From a virus: a DNA stretch of 33,365 bases. The notes beneath the pieces were generated by a model. That model saw only the letters and a list, made by a program, of their open reading frames with translations, did no database searches and was not told the origin of the DNA. How positions within the stretch are numbered: position 1 is the first letter of the stretch; every line of letters starts with the position of its first letter. Position numbers and translations under genes: made by a program. Positions 8,636 to 15,977 of this stretch are shown piece by piece. Location: positions 1-33,365 of the IMG/VR virus record IMGVR_UViG_3300034010_000639. One strand, written 5' to 3'.

Positions 8636-10413
8636 CAGTACGCCGCCCCGTAGTTCAGCCTCGAGTTCGCTTCCGCGTTGGCCCGGTCAATGCTGGCGCG
8701 TCTGGGCGAAGTGCCACCACGGCGGCCCTGGGCGTTCCAGTTGGCCTGGCGATTGCGCTCCTGGCTGGCCATGCGCTCACTCTCACTCTGCTGGCGTCTC
8801 TGGATCATCTCCTGGCGCCGCGCCTCGGTGGCGAAAATGTCAGCGTCACCAGTCTCCATGAAGTACTGCGACCGGCTCATGCTTCGGCCCATCATCCGCT
8901 CCCGAGCGGCCTTGCGGATCTCGGCAAATCGCACCGGCCCCATGGTCCGTTCGGTTTCCTTATCGATCTCCTGCCGGAGCTGGGACCCGCTTTTGAACCC
9001 TCGACCGGCCAGGCCGTTCTCGATCTGGCCAAAGAGCGTGTCATCGTAGTTCAGCCCCGCCAGACGGCCAACGCCCTCCACGACTCCAGCGAGGGCCAAG
9101 GCACCGGCAACGAACACCCCACCGGCACCAGCGGCGGTGCCAAGCCCGCCCATTGCACCGGTTCCAGCAGAGCCAGCGCCAGGCACCCAGGTTCCTACCC
9201 CGGCCTGGCCCAGAGTGTCCTTGAACACAGAGGTACCAGCGGTGCGAGGCACGCGCCCACGTCGCATCCCGCCGATGAGCCCGCCACCCTGAGCGACCGT
9301 GGCGGCATTGCTCGAGGCAGCAAGTGCAGCCAGTGACCTGGCGGCGTTCCAAGAGGCCGCGATCTCAGCGATCTTGGCCACTTTCATCACACCCCACGTC
9401 GTCACCACACCGGCCCCGATCGTTTCCCAGTTGTTGATGAGGAATCGCCCGGCACCGACGACCCTGGGCATCTCGCGGGCGAGGTCCTTGACCGCTGGCG
9501 TCAGCTCCTTCCCAAGAGCAGGCATCAAGTCTTGCGAGATGGCGTTCTCCATCCGGGTCAGTGCAGCCGAGCCCTGCTCACCCACTTCGCCCAGCATCTT
9601 CACCGCGTCGGCCGACTCGCCAAACTGCAGGAGGGCGTTATTCACCTCATCGAAGGTCAGCGGGTTGGTTTGGCTGCCGATGCGGCCACCAAGGCCCGCC
9701 TGCTGGAGCACCCGGACCAGGTTCACGCCCTGCTCTTGCATGATGCGCAGCTCATCGCCCTGGAGCTTTCCGTAGTTCGCAATCTGGGTGTACTGCACGA
9801 GCGCCCTGGCCATGCCATCAGTGTCCGCGCCGGTTATGAAGCCAGTCGCGATGAAGGCCCGCATGGTGCGCATCAGCATCGCTGGGTCGAGATTGTTGGA
9901 GAGTTGCCGGAGCGAGGTCGAGACCTCCTTCAGCGGCAAGCCCAAAGTGTCGGAGAGCGCCCTGGTTTCGTTGAAGACCCTTCCGCCATCTTGAGCGCCG
10001 TAGCGGTAGCGGAACGAGCGCGCGAGACCCTGCTTCGCGTCGTAGGCTCGCACACCGTTGGCCACCAAGGCCGCCCCACCGGCCACTCCTAGTGCGCCGA
10101 CGCCAGTGCGCAGGTATCCGCCGATACCACCCTGACTCGCCATCGAGGCGATCTCTCGTTTGAGGTTCGAGACTGCACGCTGTGCGTCTCTAGCTGCCTG
10201 GGCTTGTTGCCGCGCGGCCTGCTTGGCGGCTCGGCCGGTGGCGTTGTAGGAGTCGGCCACCGCCTTGTTGCCGGCGACGACGGTGCGGGAAGTGGAGCGG
10301 GATTCGGCAGCGTTCTGACGCGCCACTCTTCGGAGGTCCTGAAGACCGCGCATCACGGTGGCCGCTTGGGCCAGCCTGGCGCGGATAATGACCTGGTTCT
10401 CGCTCACGCTCAC
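8635..10413 (-). CDS. Tail tape measure protein
   Basis: A 592-residue protein, mostly alpha-helical. It has a charged Ala/Arg/Gln-rich coiled-coil N-terminus (about residues 10-95), a Gly/Ala-rich hydrophobic segment (GVGALGVAGGAALVANG), and a tape-measure-like core around residues 130-270 (NETRALSDTLGLPLKEVSTS; then YGKLQGDELRIMQEQG). Further Ala/Gly-rich hydrophobic stretches follow, and an Arg/Gln-rich C-terminus. It sits immediately after the frameshifted tail chaperone, the standard place for this gene. The GTG start at 10413 overlaps the stop of the frameshift product as GTGA. It sets tail length and may pass through the host membrane at DNA entry. At under 600 residues it predicts a fairly short tail if length scales with the protein, as is known for lambda. 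Confidence 0.88.
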   Translation of the reverse strand: MSVSENQVIIRARLAQAATVMRGLQDLRRVARQNAAESRSTSRTVVAGNKAVADSYNATGRAAKQAARQQAQAARDAQRAVSNLKREIASMASQGGIGGYLRTGVGALGVAGGAALVANGVRAYDAKQGLARSFRYRYGAQDGGRVFNETRALSDTLGLPLKEVSTSLRQLSNNLDPAMLMRTMRAFIATGFITGADTDGMARALVQYTQIANYGKLQGDELRIMQEQGVNLVRVLQQAGLGGRIGSQTNPLTFDEVNNALLQFGESADAVKMLGEVGEQGSAALTRMENAISQDLMPALGKELTPAVKDLAREMPRVVGAGRFLINNWETIGAGVVTTWGVMKVAKIAEIAASWNAARSLAALAASSNAATVAQGGGLIGGMRRGRVPRTAGTSVFKDTLGQAGVGTWVPGAGSAGTGAMGGLGTAAGAGGVFVAGALALAGVVEGVGRLAGLNYDDTLFGQIENGLAGRGFKSGSQLRQEIDKETERTMGPVRFAEIRKAARERMMGRSMSRSQYFMETGDADIFATEARRQEMIQRRQQSESERMASQERNRQANWNAQGRRGGTSPRRASIDRANAEANSRLNYGAAY

Positions 10414-11176
10414 CGGTGGCGATTGCGGCGGGCGGCGTCAGCCTTGTTCTGCTTCTCGAGCTTGTTGGCCACGCTCTCTTCAGCCAGCTCGCGCTGATAG
10501 GCGACCCAGCACACCTCGAGCACTTGCTGAGGGGTCCAACCCTGGCGGAGCAGCACGCCAGGGTGTTGATTAGTAGCGGCCAGGGTCAGACGGATTAGGA
10601 GCCATCTGAGCTGGCCTCTTCCGAGTTTCCCCGGAATGATTCCATCAGCGGATTGGGCTTAGCATCAAGCGGCTCGGCATCCACGTTGGAGGCAGTCAGC
10701 GCAGCTTTGGCGATCAATGCCGCCTCACGGATGAGATTGGGATCGCCACCCTTGCGGTGGGCGGTCCGCAAGAGCCGGTAAACGTCATTCCAGTCGGCCA
10801 GGCCACCGACCGTCTTGGTGGCGGTCGAAAGGCCGAGAATCTCGTTAGCGACCATTTCGAGGTGAGCGAAGGCTGCTGGGTGCTTGAAAGCCATGCGCAC
10901 CACGTCGCTGATGTCAGGCGCATGTCCGCCTTCGGGCGGCACATAAGCCGCAAGGATGGCCCGCGCCGAAGCAACAACGAAGTCTGGCACCTTTACGCCA
11001 ATGGCAACACTCAAGTGGTCGGCAAGCTGTTCATCCTTCGTGGGCGTCGGGAAGAGGACAGCAAACTTATCCTCGAGCGAAACCCCAGCGGCGGACAAAT
11101 TGAACACTTCCCCGCCAACCTCAACAACGCGATCTTCTGGCTCTTGGCTGGCCAGCCTTGCGAACGGATTACTCAC
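10410..11176 (-). CDS. Tail assembly chaperone, -1 frameshift fusion (GT-like)
   Basis: The upstream 193-codon frame contains GGGAAAC at 10631-10625, placed exactly as G GGA AAC in frame. A -1 slip after Asn184 continues in the overlapping frame for 71 more codons to TGA 10412-10410, giving a 255-residue fusion. The extension reads LGRGQLRWLLIRLTLAA at its start, then GWTPQQVLEVCWVAYQ, and ends in a basic helix; this has no start codon of its own near the junction and looks like the T part of G/GT chaperones. The fusion product recruits tape measure and tail tube during tail assembly in lambda; the same role is inferred here. The stop overlaps the tape-measure GTG. The frameshift is read from sequence and has not been measured. 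Confidence 0.85.
10595..11176 (-). CDS. Tail assembly chaperone, unshifted product (G-like)
   Basis: A 193-residue, mostly helical acidic protein ending in the Ser/Glu-rich stretch NSEEASSDGS before TAA 10597-10595. It starts at GTG 11176 in a GTGA overlap with the tail tube gene. Its place between tail tube and tape measure, together with the in-frame slippery heptamer nine codons before the stop, identifies it as the short form of the tail chaperone pair. It acts in the cytoplasm during tail assembly and is not expected in the virion, as known for lambda G. There are no recognised catalytic motifs. Confidence 0.85.
   Translation of the reverse strand: MSNPFARLASQEPEDRVVEVGGEVFNLSAAGVSLEDKFAVLFPTPTKDEQLADHLSVAIGVKVPDFVVASARAILAAYVPPEGGHAPDISDVVRMAFKHPAAFAHLEMVANEILGLSTATKTVGGLADWNDVYRLLRTAHRKGGDPNLIREAALIAKAALTASNVDAEPLDAKPNPLMESFRGNSEEASSDGS
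10598..10631 (-). promoter_or_regulatory. Programmed -1 ribosomal frameshift site
   Basis: The slippery heptamer GGGAAAC occupies 10631-10625 on the minus strand and fits X XXY YYZ in the frame of the upstream gene. Six bases after it begins a possible stem-loop: about five pairs between 10616-10612 (GGCCA) and 10604-10600 (TGGCT), with a seven-base loop and one G-U pair. A stem at this distance is typical of stimulatory structures. The overlapping -1 frame is open for 71 codons. Lambda uses the closely related GGGAAAG. Confidence 0.85.
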
Positions 11177-11634
11177 AGGCCCGCCTGGACAATCGTCGGG
11201 ATTTCGCCGTACGCCATGACGTTCAGATCAATCGTGCCAGGGTTGCCGATGAAGTCCATGTCTGGGGTCGGCAGGATGCCCTTGTAGACCATCGTGAAGT
11301 TCGCGCCGGCATCAAGCTGGTTGTTCCCGGTGACAGTGACCTGCACAAGCGGCCCATTGTCCTGGAACTCCTCGAGCAGATTGCTGGGGAGCTTCAGATT
11401 GCCAGAGATGGTGATGGACGGGTTGTCTTTGAGGATTCGGTTCAATGCCGTGCGATCCTGGGCGCCACTAAAGTCGGCAAGCTCCTGGCCACCCGAGAAG
11501 CGCACAGAGTTCGCGCCAAAGGTGACGTCCGGGTTTGAGGGCAGGGAGGCCGGAAACTTTCCAACATCCGCGCCACAGAAGCGCATAGTGATGATGAACT
11601 CGTGAGAGGTCAGATAAACGGGGGCGACGGACAT
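11173..11634 (-). CDS. Major tail (tube) protein
   Basis: A 153-residue, beta-rich protein located just before the tail chaperone, where the tail tube gene lies in siphoviruses. Visible features are alternating strands (FIITMRFCGADVGKFP, VTFGANSVRFSGGQ, VQVTVTGNNQLDAGANFTMVYKG) and a closing strand near PGTIDLNVMAYGEIP. There are no Cys clusters or membrane helices. It starts at ATG 11634 and ends at TGA 11173, overlapping the next GTG. The protein would stack as rings to form the tail tube. I base this mainly on gene order and fold pattern; no single diagnostic motif was seen. Confidence 0.7.
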   Translation of the reverse strand: MSVAPVYLTSHEFIITMRFCGADVGKFPASLPSNPDVTFGANSVRFSGGQELADFSGAQDRTALNRILKDNPSITISGNLKLPSNLLEEFQDNGPLVQVTVTGNNQLDAGANFTMVYKGILPTPDMDFIGNPGTIDLNVMAYGEIPTIVQAGL

Positions 11635-11636
11635 TG

Positions 11637-12074
11637 CTAGCTCTGAGGCACCGCAAGCATCACGCGGTACTCAGTGACCAAGTGCCGAAAGATGCGGGAG
11701 CCGTCAACGTTCGTGCGCACGTTCTCACCAACCCGCTCACATACTAGCGTGTAGCCCTCACTCACGGCCTTCGCCTGGTGGAGCAGCTGCTCAATCCGAT
11801 TGGCCACCCCGTAGGGCGGAATCTCTCCGTTTGAAAAGCTGTAAACCATCAGCATTGCGTGACACTGATGGCGGTGCCCCTGAGCGTTGATGTCGTCCAT
11901 CTGCGGAATGTCGAAAGCGACGGCGGGGTACTCGGTCTGGCTCGGCGCAAGACGACCCGCATAGATGGCCGGGTCAGTGCCGTTCGGCATGTTGGCCACC
12001 AGGCTGAGAAGGGTCGCGTCACCGGAGAGGGTGCTGTAAACCCAACGTTCAATGGCCTGATGCTCACTTGCCAC
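11637..12074 (-). CDS. Tail terminator / completion protein
   Basis: A 145-residue protein of the size and pattern of minor tail completion proteins (DUF3168-like or gpU-like). An N-terminal helix (HQAIERWVYSTLSGDATLLSLV) is followed by YPAVAFDIPQ, a strand (CHAMLMVYSF), a helix (VANRIEQLLHQAKAV) and a final strand with FRHLVTEYRVML. It caps the tail tube before head joining; this role is inferred from the pattern and from its position between the gp10-like and tube genes. The GTG at 12074 overlaps the preceding gene by 11 bases. It ends in a TAG (11639-11637), which matters because it shows TAG working as an ordinary stop in this operon. Confidence 0.7.
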   Translation of the reverse strand: MASEHQAIERWVYSTLSGDATLLSLVANMPNGTDPAIYAGRLAPSQTEYPAVAFDIPQMDDINAQGHRHQCHAMLMVYSFSNGEIPPYGVANRIEQLLHQAKAVSEGYTLVCERVGENVRTNVDGSRIFRHLVTEYRVMLAVPQS

Positions 12075-12519
12075 GCTTCATAGCCCTCTTGATTCCTCGG
12101 TCCACTTCCTGGGGGAAGATGCGCGTCTCAAGCTGCCGTGCAGCGTGCTTCATGTAGAAGCGACCCGGGATGTGCAGGGTACCGCCATCCTTCAGCTCGC
12201 GCGTTGTGCCGTCCTCCACATGACGGGCGTACTCCGTGCCGGTCGAAATGATGCCTTCCCACGGGTCGCGGGGGCGCTCCGCCGTGGGAAATCCAGCCCC
12301 AGGGCGGAAGGCCGACGCACTCACGAATGAGCCCTTGCCATAGACGTAGCTGATGATGCTGTTTCTGAGGAGCCCCGTGTCCACCGGCGCGGCGATCTTC
12401 GCGGCCGTCTCGGCGCGGAACGTGGCAATTTGTACCGCGTTACGCAGCTCCTCATCGAGGTGATCCACCAGGCCATCAAGCTCCGGCACCTTCACTTCGA
12501 CGAACAGTTCAGGAATCAC
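12064..12519 (-). CDS. HK97 gp10-like head-tail / minor tail protein
   Basis: The motif AAKIAAPVDTGLLRNSI is the typical signature of HK97 gp10-like proteins. The rest (EYARHVEDGTTR, then PGRFYMKHAARQL) also fits that family, which acts at the head-tail junction or in tail completion. I choose GTG 12519 as start: it overlaps the previous stop as GTGA and has GGAGG five bases upstream. The frame is open further to GTG 12558, but that would add 13 residues overlapping the upstream gene. From 12519 the product has 151 residues. The C-terminus is strongly basic (RGIKRAMKRGK). Confidence 0.8.
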   Translation of the reverse strand: MIPELFVEVKVPELDGLVDHLDEELRNAVQIATFRAETAAKIAAPVDTGLLRNSIISYVYGKGSFVSASAFRPGAGFPTAERPRDPWEGIISTGTEYARHVEDGTTRELKDGGTLHIPGRFYMKHAARQLETRIFPQEVDRGIKRAMKRGK

Positions 12520-12875
12520 TGGAGCCTCCGGATGACGGCCCGCCCTGCGGTTTGCCACTCCTGCGGGTCGTCCACAGAGTCCACCTCGTAAACGATCCCA
12601 TTCACCTGCACTTGATCGGCCGGAGTGATGGTTACCGACTTCGGATAGGTGAGCTGGTAGCGTTGCCGCGCGATCGGTACCGGCTCGATGTCCGCTACCT
12701 CATCCCCTTCACGGTGCATTATGATGTGGCAGGGGTGCGCGGAAGACCAGGTATCCACGGTTTCCACGTGCCCTTCCGGCGTGGCGCTCGATGCGCGGGT
12801 GAGGAGCCGCAGCTCATCAGGGAGCGCGGTCTCCTGGGCGGCGCTCATCCAGGCCACATCACTCGCTGACAACAA
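12516..12875 (-). CDS. Head-tail connector / head closure protein
   Basis: A 119-residue protein with a beta-rich second half (RYQLTYPKSVTITPADQVQVNG, then YEVDSVDDPQEWQTAGRAVIRRL) like phage head-closure or stopper proteins, which form a ring between portal and tail. The TTG at 12875 is the likely start because GGAGG stands six bases upstream; this makes it overlap the previous gene by 17 bases. GTG 12857 and ATG 12848 are weaker alternatives. Its place between the adaptor-like gene and the gp10-like gene supports the call. Confidence 0.65.
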   Translation of the reverse strand: MLSASDVAWMSAAQETALPDELRLLTRASSATPEGHVETVDTWSSAHPCHIIMHREGDEVADIEPVPIARQRYQLTYPKSVTITPADQVQVNGIVYEVDSVDDPQEWQTAGRAVIRRLQ

Positions 12876-13233
12876 GGGAATCCTCCGCCAGCGTCAGTTC
12901 CAGGGGGACGCCAGAAACCCGGCGCCTTCGCGCCTTGTCGGCCCTTTCCTTATAGCCGTTCACTCGGTCGGTCAGGTCGAACTTCGACCCGTCGCGCTCG
13001 AACGTCACCTGCTGAGAGATCATGGCGGCCTTTCGCTCATAGATCATGGCTTCAGCCAGGTTGAGGTCCCACGTCGGCACCCAGGCGGTATCAGTGGGAG
13101 CGCGGCCCGCGCTGTCCGCCAGTTTGCACTGGCCGAGGAATGTCTCGACGTTCGCATTCGTCACCACCGGCTCTTGATCGGCGGCGGTGCGAAGCACAAG
13201 GAAGTCGCGGGCGGCGGTGAGGGTCACGCCCAC
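12859..13233 (-). CDS. Head-tail adaptor-like protein, tentative
   Basis: A 124-residue protein containing AEAMIYERKAAMISQQVTFE and a basic stretch (KERADKARRRR). It lies at the place of the head-tail adaptor that binds beneath the portal, first in the row of connector genes. The predicted secondary structure is mixed and helical. The start is GTG 13233 or GTG 13227; neither has a strong ribosome site. It ends at TGA 12859 inside the following gene. No family-specific motif was recognised, so the function is inferred from order only. Confidence 0.55.
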   Translation of the reverse strand: MGVTLTAARDFLVLRTAADQEPVVTNANVETFLGQCKLADSAGRAPTDTAWVPTWDLNLAEAMIYERKAAMISQQVTFERDGSKFDLTDRVNGYKERADKARRRRVSGVPLELTLAEDSLVVSE

Positions 13234-13263
13234 AGGTGGCGAGCGTGACCGCGAGAGGCAACG

Positions 13264-13560
13264 TCAGTTCACCATCTTCAACCTCTCATTCACGATTGCC
13301 AGTGCATGTGGCATCCCGACCTCACAGCAACCAGTCAGCTCCACCTGGCCCGCGTAGTCCACGGTGACACGGGCAGAGACCAAGATTGGCTTTCCGCACT
13401 TGCCAGGGCATTGGAAACCACAAAGCGCATCCTTCGCCGTTTGCTCTGCTAGCGCCTTGTTCATCTCTCCTGCCTTGAGATTTTTGGCAGCTAGAGATAT
13501 CTGATGGCGCTGTTGCTGGCTCTTGATGAGGGACGAGACGGTTCTATGCAGCTTATGCAT
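13264..13560 (-). CDS. Small Cys-containing protein, possibly zinc-binding
   Basis: A 98-residue protein with a basic helical N-terminus (HKLHRTVSSLIKSQQQRHQ) and a C-terminal half holding five Cys: CGFQCPGKCGKP followed later by GCCEVG. The arrangement (C-x3-C-x3-C, then CC) suggests a small metal-binding fold. It starts at ATG 13560. It is bounded upstream by a strong terminator and a 66-base gap, so it may have its own promoter or rely on readthrough. Downstream there are 30 bases to the adaptor-like gene. It is not a familiar structural gene. A regulatory or nucleic-acid-binding role is possible but unproven. Confidence 0.65.
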   Translation of the reverse strand: MHKLHRTVSSLIKSQQQRHQISLAAKNLKAGEMNKALAEQTAKDALCGFQCPGKCGKPILVSARVTVDYAGQVELTGCCEVGMPHALAIVNERLKMVN

Positions 13561-13626
13561 GCGCTAAGGTACGGCCGTCGCGCGGCCGATTAAGGGGTTT
13601 ATCGCCGCTTCTCGCACTATTTTCAG

Positions 13627-13660
13627 AAAAAAAATTGCCTCCCCGGACCAGTGGGGAGGC
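13627..13660 (-). terminator. Strong intrinsic terminator after head genes
   Basis: A perfect 8-base stem, arms 13637-13644 and 13653-13660 with an 8-base loop, is followed on the minus strand by AA and a run of eight T (13634-13627). It lies 29 bases after the stop of the last head gene and in front of the Cys-containing gene and the connector and tail genes. It would end or reduce leftward transcription from the head module. Confidence 0.88.
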
Positions 13661-13689
13661 TTGGAGATGAACACACGCTCGTGAGGAAG

Positions 13690-14022
13690 TTACGGTTGGG
13701 TTTCCTCCTCGCCATCCGTCTTGGCGGCTTCGGCGTCTGCGGCCTGCTGTGCAAGGACAACAAGCTCTTCCTTCTTCAGGGCCTTGAGTTCCTTCGGGTC
13801 GCGTCCTGCGGCCTCGAGGTGAGCAACAAGGTCAGTCTTGGTCATGCCAGCGAACTCGCTGGGCGTTTCAGAGTTGGTGGCCGGTACCCCCTTGACTTTC
13901 GGCTCGGGGGCTTCGGCGACCTCGGTGTATCCATCCTTCTTCAGGATGGCGGCCCGTTTCGCGTCCTGGGGGGAGTCCCCCAGGATCACGACGCGAGTAC
14001 CTTCTCGGTTCTTCAGCTTCAT
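13690..14022 (-). CDS. Small head-region protein with HeH/SAP-like C-terminus
   Basis: The true start is ATG 14022, two bases after the previous stop, giving 110 residues; the open frame runs further upstream but overlaps the preceding gene. The N-terminal part is short and basic (MKLKNREGTRVVILGDS). After a Pro/Glu-rich linker there is a helix-loop-helix unit, GMTKTDLVAHLEAAGRD followed by KALKKEELVVLAQQ, resembling the HeH/LEM/SAP-like DNA-binding hairpin found in some phage head and terminase-associated proteins. The tail is acidic. It is the last head gene before the terminator. It may be a head accessory or completion protein. Confidence 0.65.
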   Translation of the reverse strand: MKLKNREGTRVVILGDSPQDAKRAAILKKDGYTEVAEAPEPKVKGVPATNSETPSEFAGMTKTDLVAHLEAAGRDPKELKALKKEELVVLAQQAADAEAAKTDGEEETQP

Positions 14023-14024
14023 GG

Positions 14025-14405
14025 TCAGTTCACCGGAACCGCATGAAGGTCCACCTTTCCAGCGAGGGCGGTCGGTGTGCCGGAAGCTGTGAAAGTGAGC
14101 CAGTGCCCAACCGGCCAGTACGCACAGGCCTTGCCGTTCGCACCGGGGTTCAGCTTGTTGTTCAGACGCCCAGGCGTGGCCAAGCTTTGACCGTCCATGA
14201 GGTTGTCCGCAGAGATTGCCGTCGCAGCAGTGCCGGCGTCGAAGGTTTGCCCTGCGACTGCTCCAGTGATGCTCACCGAGGCAATGTCGATGATCAGAGG
14301 CGTGTCTCCGTCGTTCTGCACCGCCAGCATCCCGCCAGCGCCGGCTACTGCCTTCAGCGTGAACTGAAGCCGCCCCTCCGAGTAGTGATCGAAGAGCTTC
14401 CCCAT
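14025..14405 (-). CDS. Probable capsid decoration protein
   Basis: A 126-residue, beta-rich protein directly following the capsid gene, with TAATG overlap (start ATG 14405). It contains Gly/Ala-rich loops and strands such as LIIDIASVSITGAVAG and HWLTFTASGTPTALAG, and ends in VDLHAVPVN. Size, composition and position fit a head decoration (capsid-stabilising) protein. No sequence motif proves this. An unknown head-associated protein is the alternative. Confidence 0.6.
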   Translation of the reverse strand: MGKLFDHYSEGRLQFTLKAVAGAGGMLAVQNDGDTPLIIDIASVSITGAVAGQTFDAGTAATAISADNLMDGQSLATPGRLNNKLNPGANGKACAYWPVGHWLTFTASGTPTALAGKVDLHAVPVN

Positions 14406-15349
14406 TAGGCCACCAACACTCCGAAGTGGTATCGGGTCGAGGCATCCGGGTTCACCAGATTCGCCGGGTTCGGCTCAGCCCAGCCCAAGCGAATGATGAC
14501 CTGAAGGGCCGCCATGTTCTGCTGGGCAAGGTTGTAGAGGATCGAACCGTCAGGACGCTGGATCGTAGCCTCGGTGAGGATTCGGAATTCCATGTCCTCG
14601 CGGATGCTGTAGACAGCGTTCGCCCACTCTCCCGCAATCATCAACGCGCTCGCATCAGCAGCGCGAAGGTTCTTCTGGAAGTAATGAGGCACCCCATCAA
14701 GGTCGTAGTCAGCGGCTCCTTGCAACCCATTTCTCATCAAGATCGGCTGCTTGTTTTCGTCTCGCAACTGGCGCAACTTGCCCTTCATGGTCAAAAGGGA
14801 CACTGCGGCGGTCACGCCGTAGCCATCTTCTTCCACCTTCGACCAGACCCCATTCTCGCCAAGAATCGCGTCGTACAGGTCGCCACCGCCACCAGTGACA
14901 GTGCTGAGGTCCACATCGTTGCCAGCGGCCACCGCCTTTGTGACGATGCCTTCAGGCCAGCTTGCCGGTCGGTCAGTGCCGTAGAACACAGCACGATCCA
15001 CCTTCTGCATGATGGCTTGAATCAGGGCCGGGCGAGTTTGCCCCCACAGGTCGTAGTCAGCATCCGAAATGACCGTGCGGGGAACCGGCACGACCACAGC
15101 AATCTCTTCGGCGTTGACAAAGACGTTCGACCACACGGCTTGAGTCGTTTGCTGAAGACCGGTGTCGGAAGGGTTGATAAAGTACGCTTCGGGAAGCGTG
15201 CTGAGGACCGGCATGCGCAACTGCGCACGGGTCATGTTCGGGAGCCGCGTCGCAAGTTGCATAAAGATGCTGCGTTCGGCTACGGATTCGGCGATCTGCC
15301 TCGATACCTCTTCAGGAATGAGGGCGGAAGCTTCGTTTCTGCTAATCAT
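14405..15349 (-). CDS. Major capsid protein, HK97 fold
   Basis: A 314-residue capsid protein. Visible HK97-type features are an N-terminal helix and E-loop region (PNMTRAQLRMPVLSTLPEAYFI), the strand WSNVFVNAEEIAVVVPVPRTVISDADYDLW, a long spine helix (PALIQAIMQKVDRAVFYG) and a P-domain and A-domain closing with MEFRILTEA and AALQVIIRLGWAE. There is no N-terminal delta domain or separate protease gene; a scaffold gene lies directly upstream. ATG 15349 lies 12 bases after the scaffold stop and has no clear ribosome site, which is odd for the most abundant virion protein. It ends in TAA overlapping the next ATG. Confidence 0.88.
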   Translation of the reverse strand: MISRNEASALIPEEVSRQIAESVAERSIFMQLATRLPNMTRAQLRMPVLSTLPEAYFINPSDTGLQQTTQAVWSNVFVNAEEIAVVVPVPRTVISDADYDLWGQTRPALIQAIMQKVDRAVFYGTDRPASWPEGIVTKAVAAGNDVDLSTVTGGGGDLYDAILGENGVWSKVEEDGYGVTAAVSLLTMKGKLRQLRDENKQPILMRNGLQGAADYDLDGVPHYFQKNLRAADASALMIAGEWANAVYSIREDMEFRILTEATIQRPDGSILYNLAQQNMAALQVIIRLGWAEPNPANLVNPDASTRYHFGVLVA

Positions 15350-15361
15350 TTGGGTTAAGGG

Positions 15362-15946
15362 TTACTGGAGCCCTGCAGCACGCCGAATGAGTGCGTTCAT
15401 ATCGTCGGCTTTGGGCGGGTCTTGATTTCCGCGTCCCACGTCGCCGCTCCCTCTCGGAGCAGGCGTTTGAGTGGCAAACAGGTTCGGGTGAGCGAGCTTG
15501 ATCGCCTCCCAGTTCGGCTTGCCGTTCATGTCGAAGTGGCCCCCTTCCCGGGCGGCCAAGAATGCCAGTTGAGGGTCCGCACAACCTGCGGCCGGGGCTC
15601 CAGCAAGGAACTCCGCGCGTTGGTTGGCTTCGCTCAGTTGAGCCTGCAACTGTCCCAGTTGAGTCTCGATCTCAGAGCCCTTTTCAGCCTTCTTGGCAAG
15701 TTCTGCGACCTGCTTTTCGAGGGCCTGGCGCGAAGAGCGCTCGGACTGGAGTGCGGACTTGAGGCCCGATGTATTGCCATCGACCAAAGCCTTCTGGCTG
15801 TCGTCGAGGCCCTTGTACCAATCGTCGTAGCTCAGCGTGTTCGCCGGGGGGTCCTGAGTGCCGGTGCCAGCACCCGGGGCCGGGGGTGTCCCACCACCAG
15901 GCGCGCCGGGTGCGTTCCGGTATCGTCTGAGTGCATCTCGCAACAT
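15362..15946 (-). CDS. Scaffolding protein
   Basis: A 194-residue protein with the typical layout of phage scaffolds: a Pro/Gly-rich, disordered N-terminus (residues 11-36), a central coiled coil rich in Gln, Glu, Lys and Ala (about residues 60-115, for example SERSSRQALEKQVAELAKKA), and a short C-terminal segment ending in a helix (ADDMNALIRRAAGL). It lies between the MuF-like protein and the capsid, the usual place. It would guide procapsid assembly and leave or be degraded afterwards. The start is ATG 15946; 31 bases separate it from the previous stop. Confidence 0.85.
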   Translation of the reverse strand: MLRDALRRYRNAPGAPGGGTPPAPGAGTGTQDPPANTLSYDDWYKGLDDSQKALVDGNTSGLKSALQSERSSRQALEKQVAELAKKAEKGSEIETQLGQLQAQLSEANQRAEFLAGAPAAGCADPQLAFLAAREGGHFDMNGKPNWEAIKLAHPNLFATQTPAPRGSGDVGRGNQDPPKADDMNALIRRAAGLQ

Positions 15947-15977
15947 CGGAGGCCCTTGGGATGGGCCAGGGCGGGCG

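Noticed and set aside
12519-12558. Longer N-terminus for the gp10-like protein from GTG 12558
   Set aside because: GGAGG and the GTGA overlap both point to GTG 12519; the upstream start would bury the ribosome site.
14023-14445. Long upstream extension of the small head gene ending at 13690
   Set aside because: The extra residues are Arg/His/Ser/Trp-rich out-of-frame translation of the neighbouring gene; ATG 14022 fits gene spacing.
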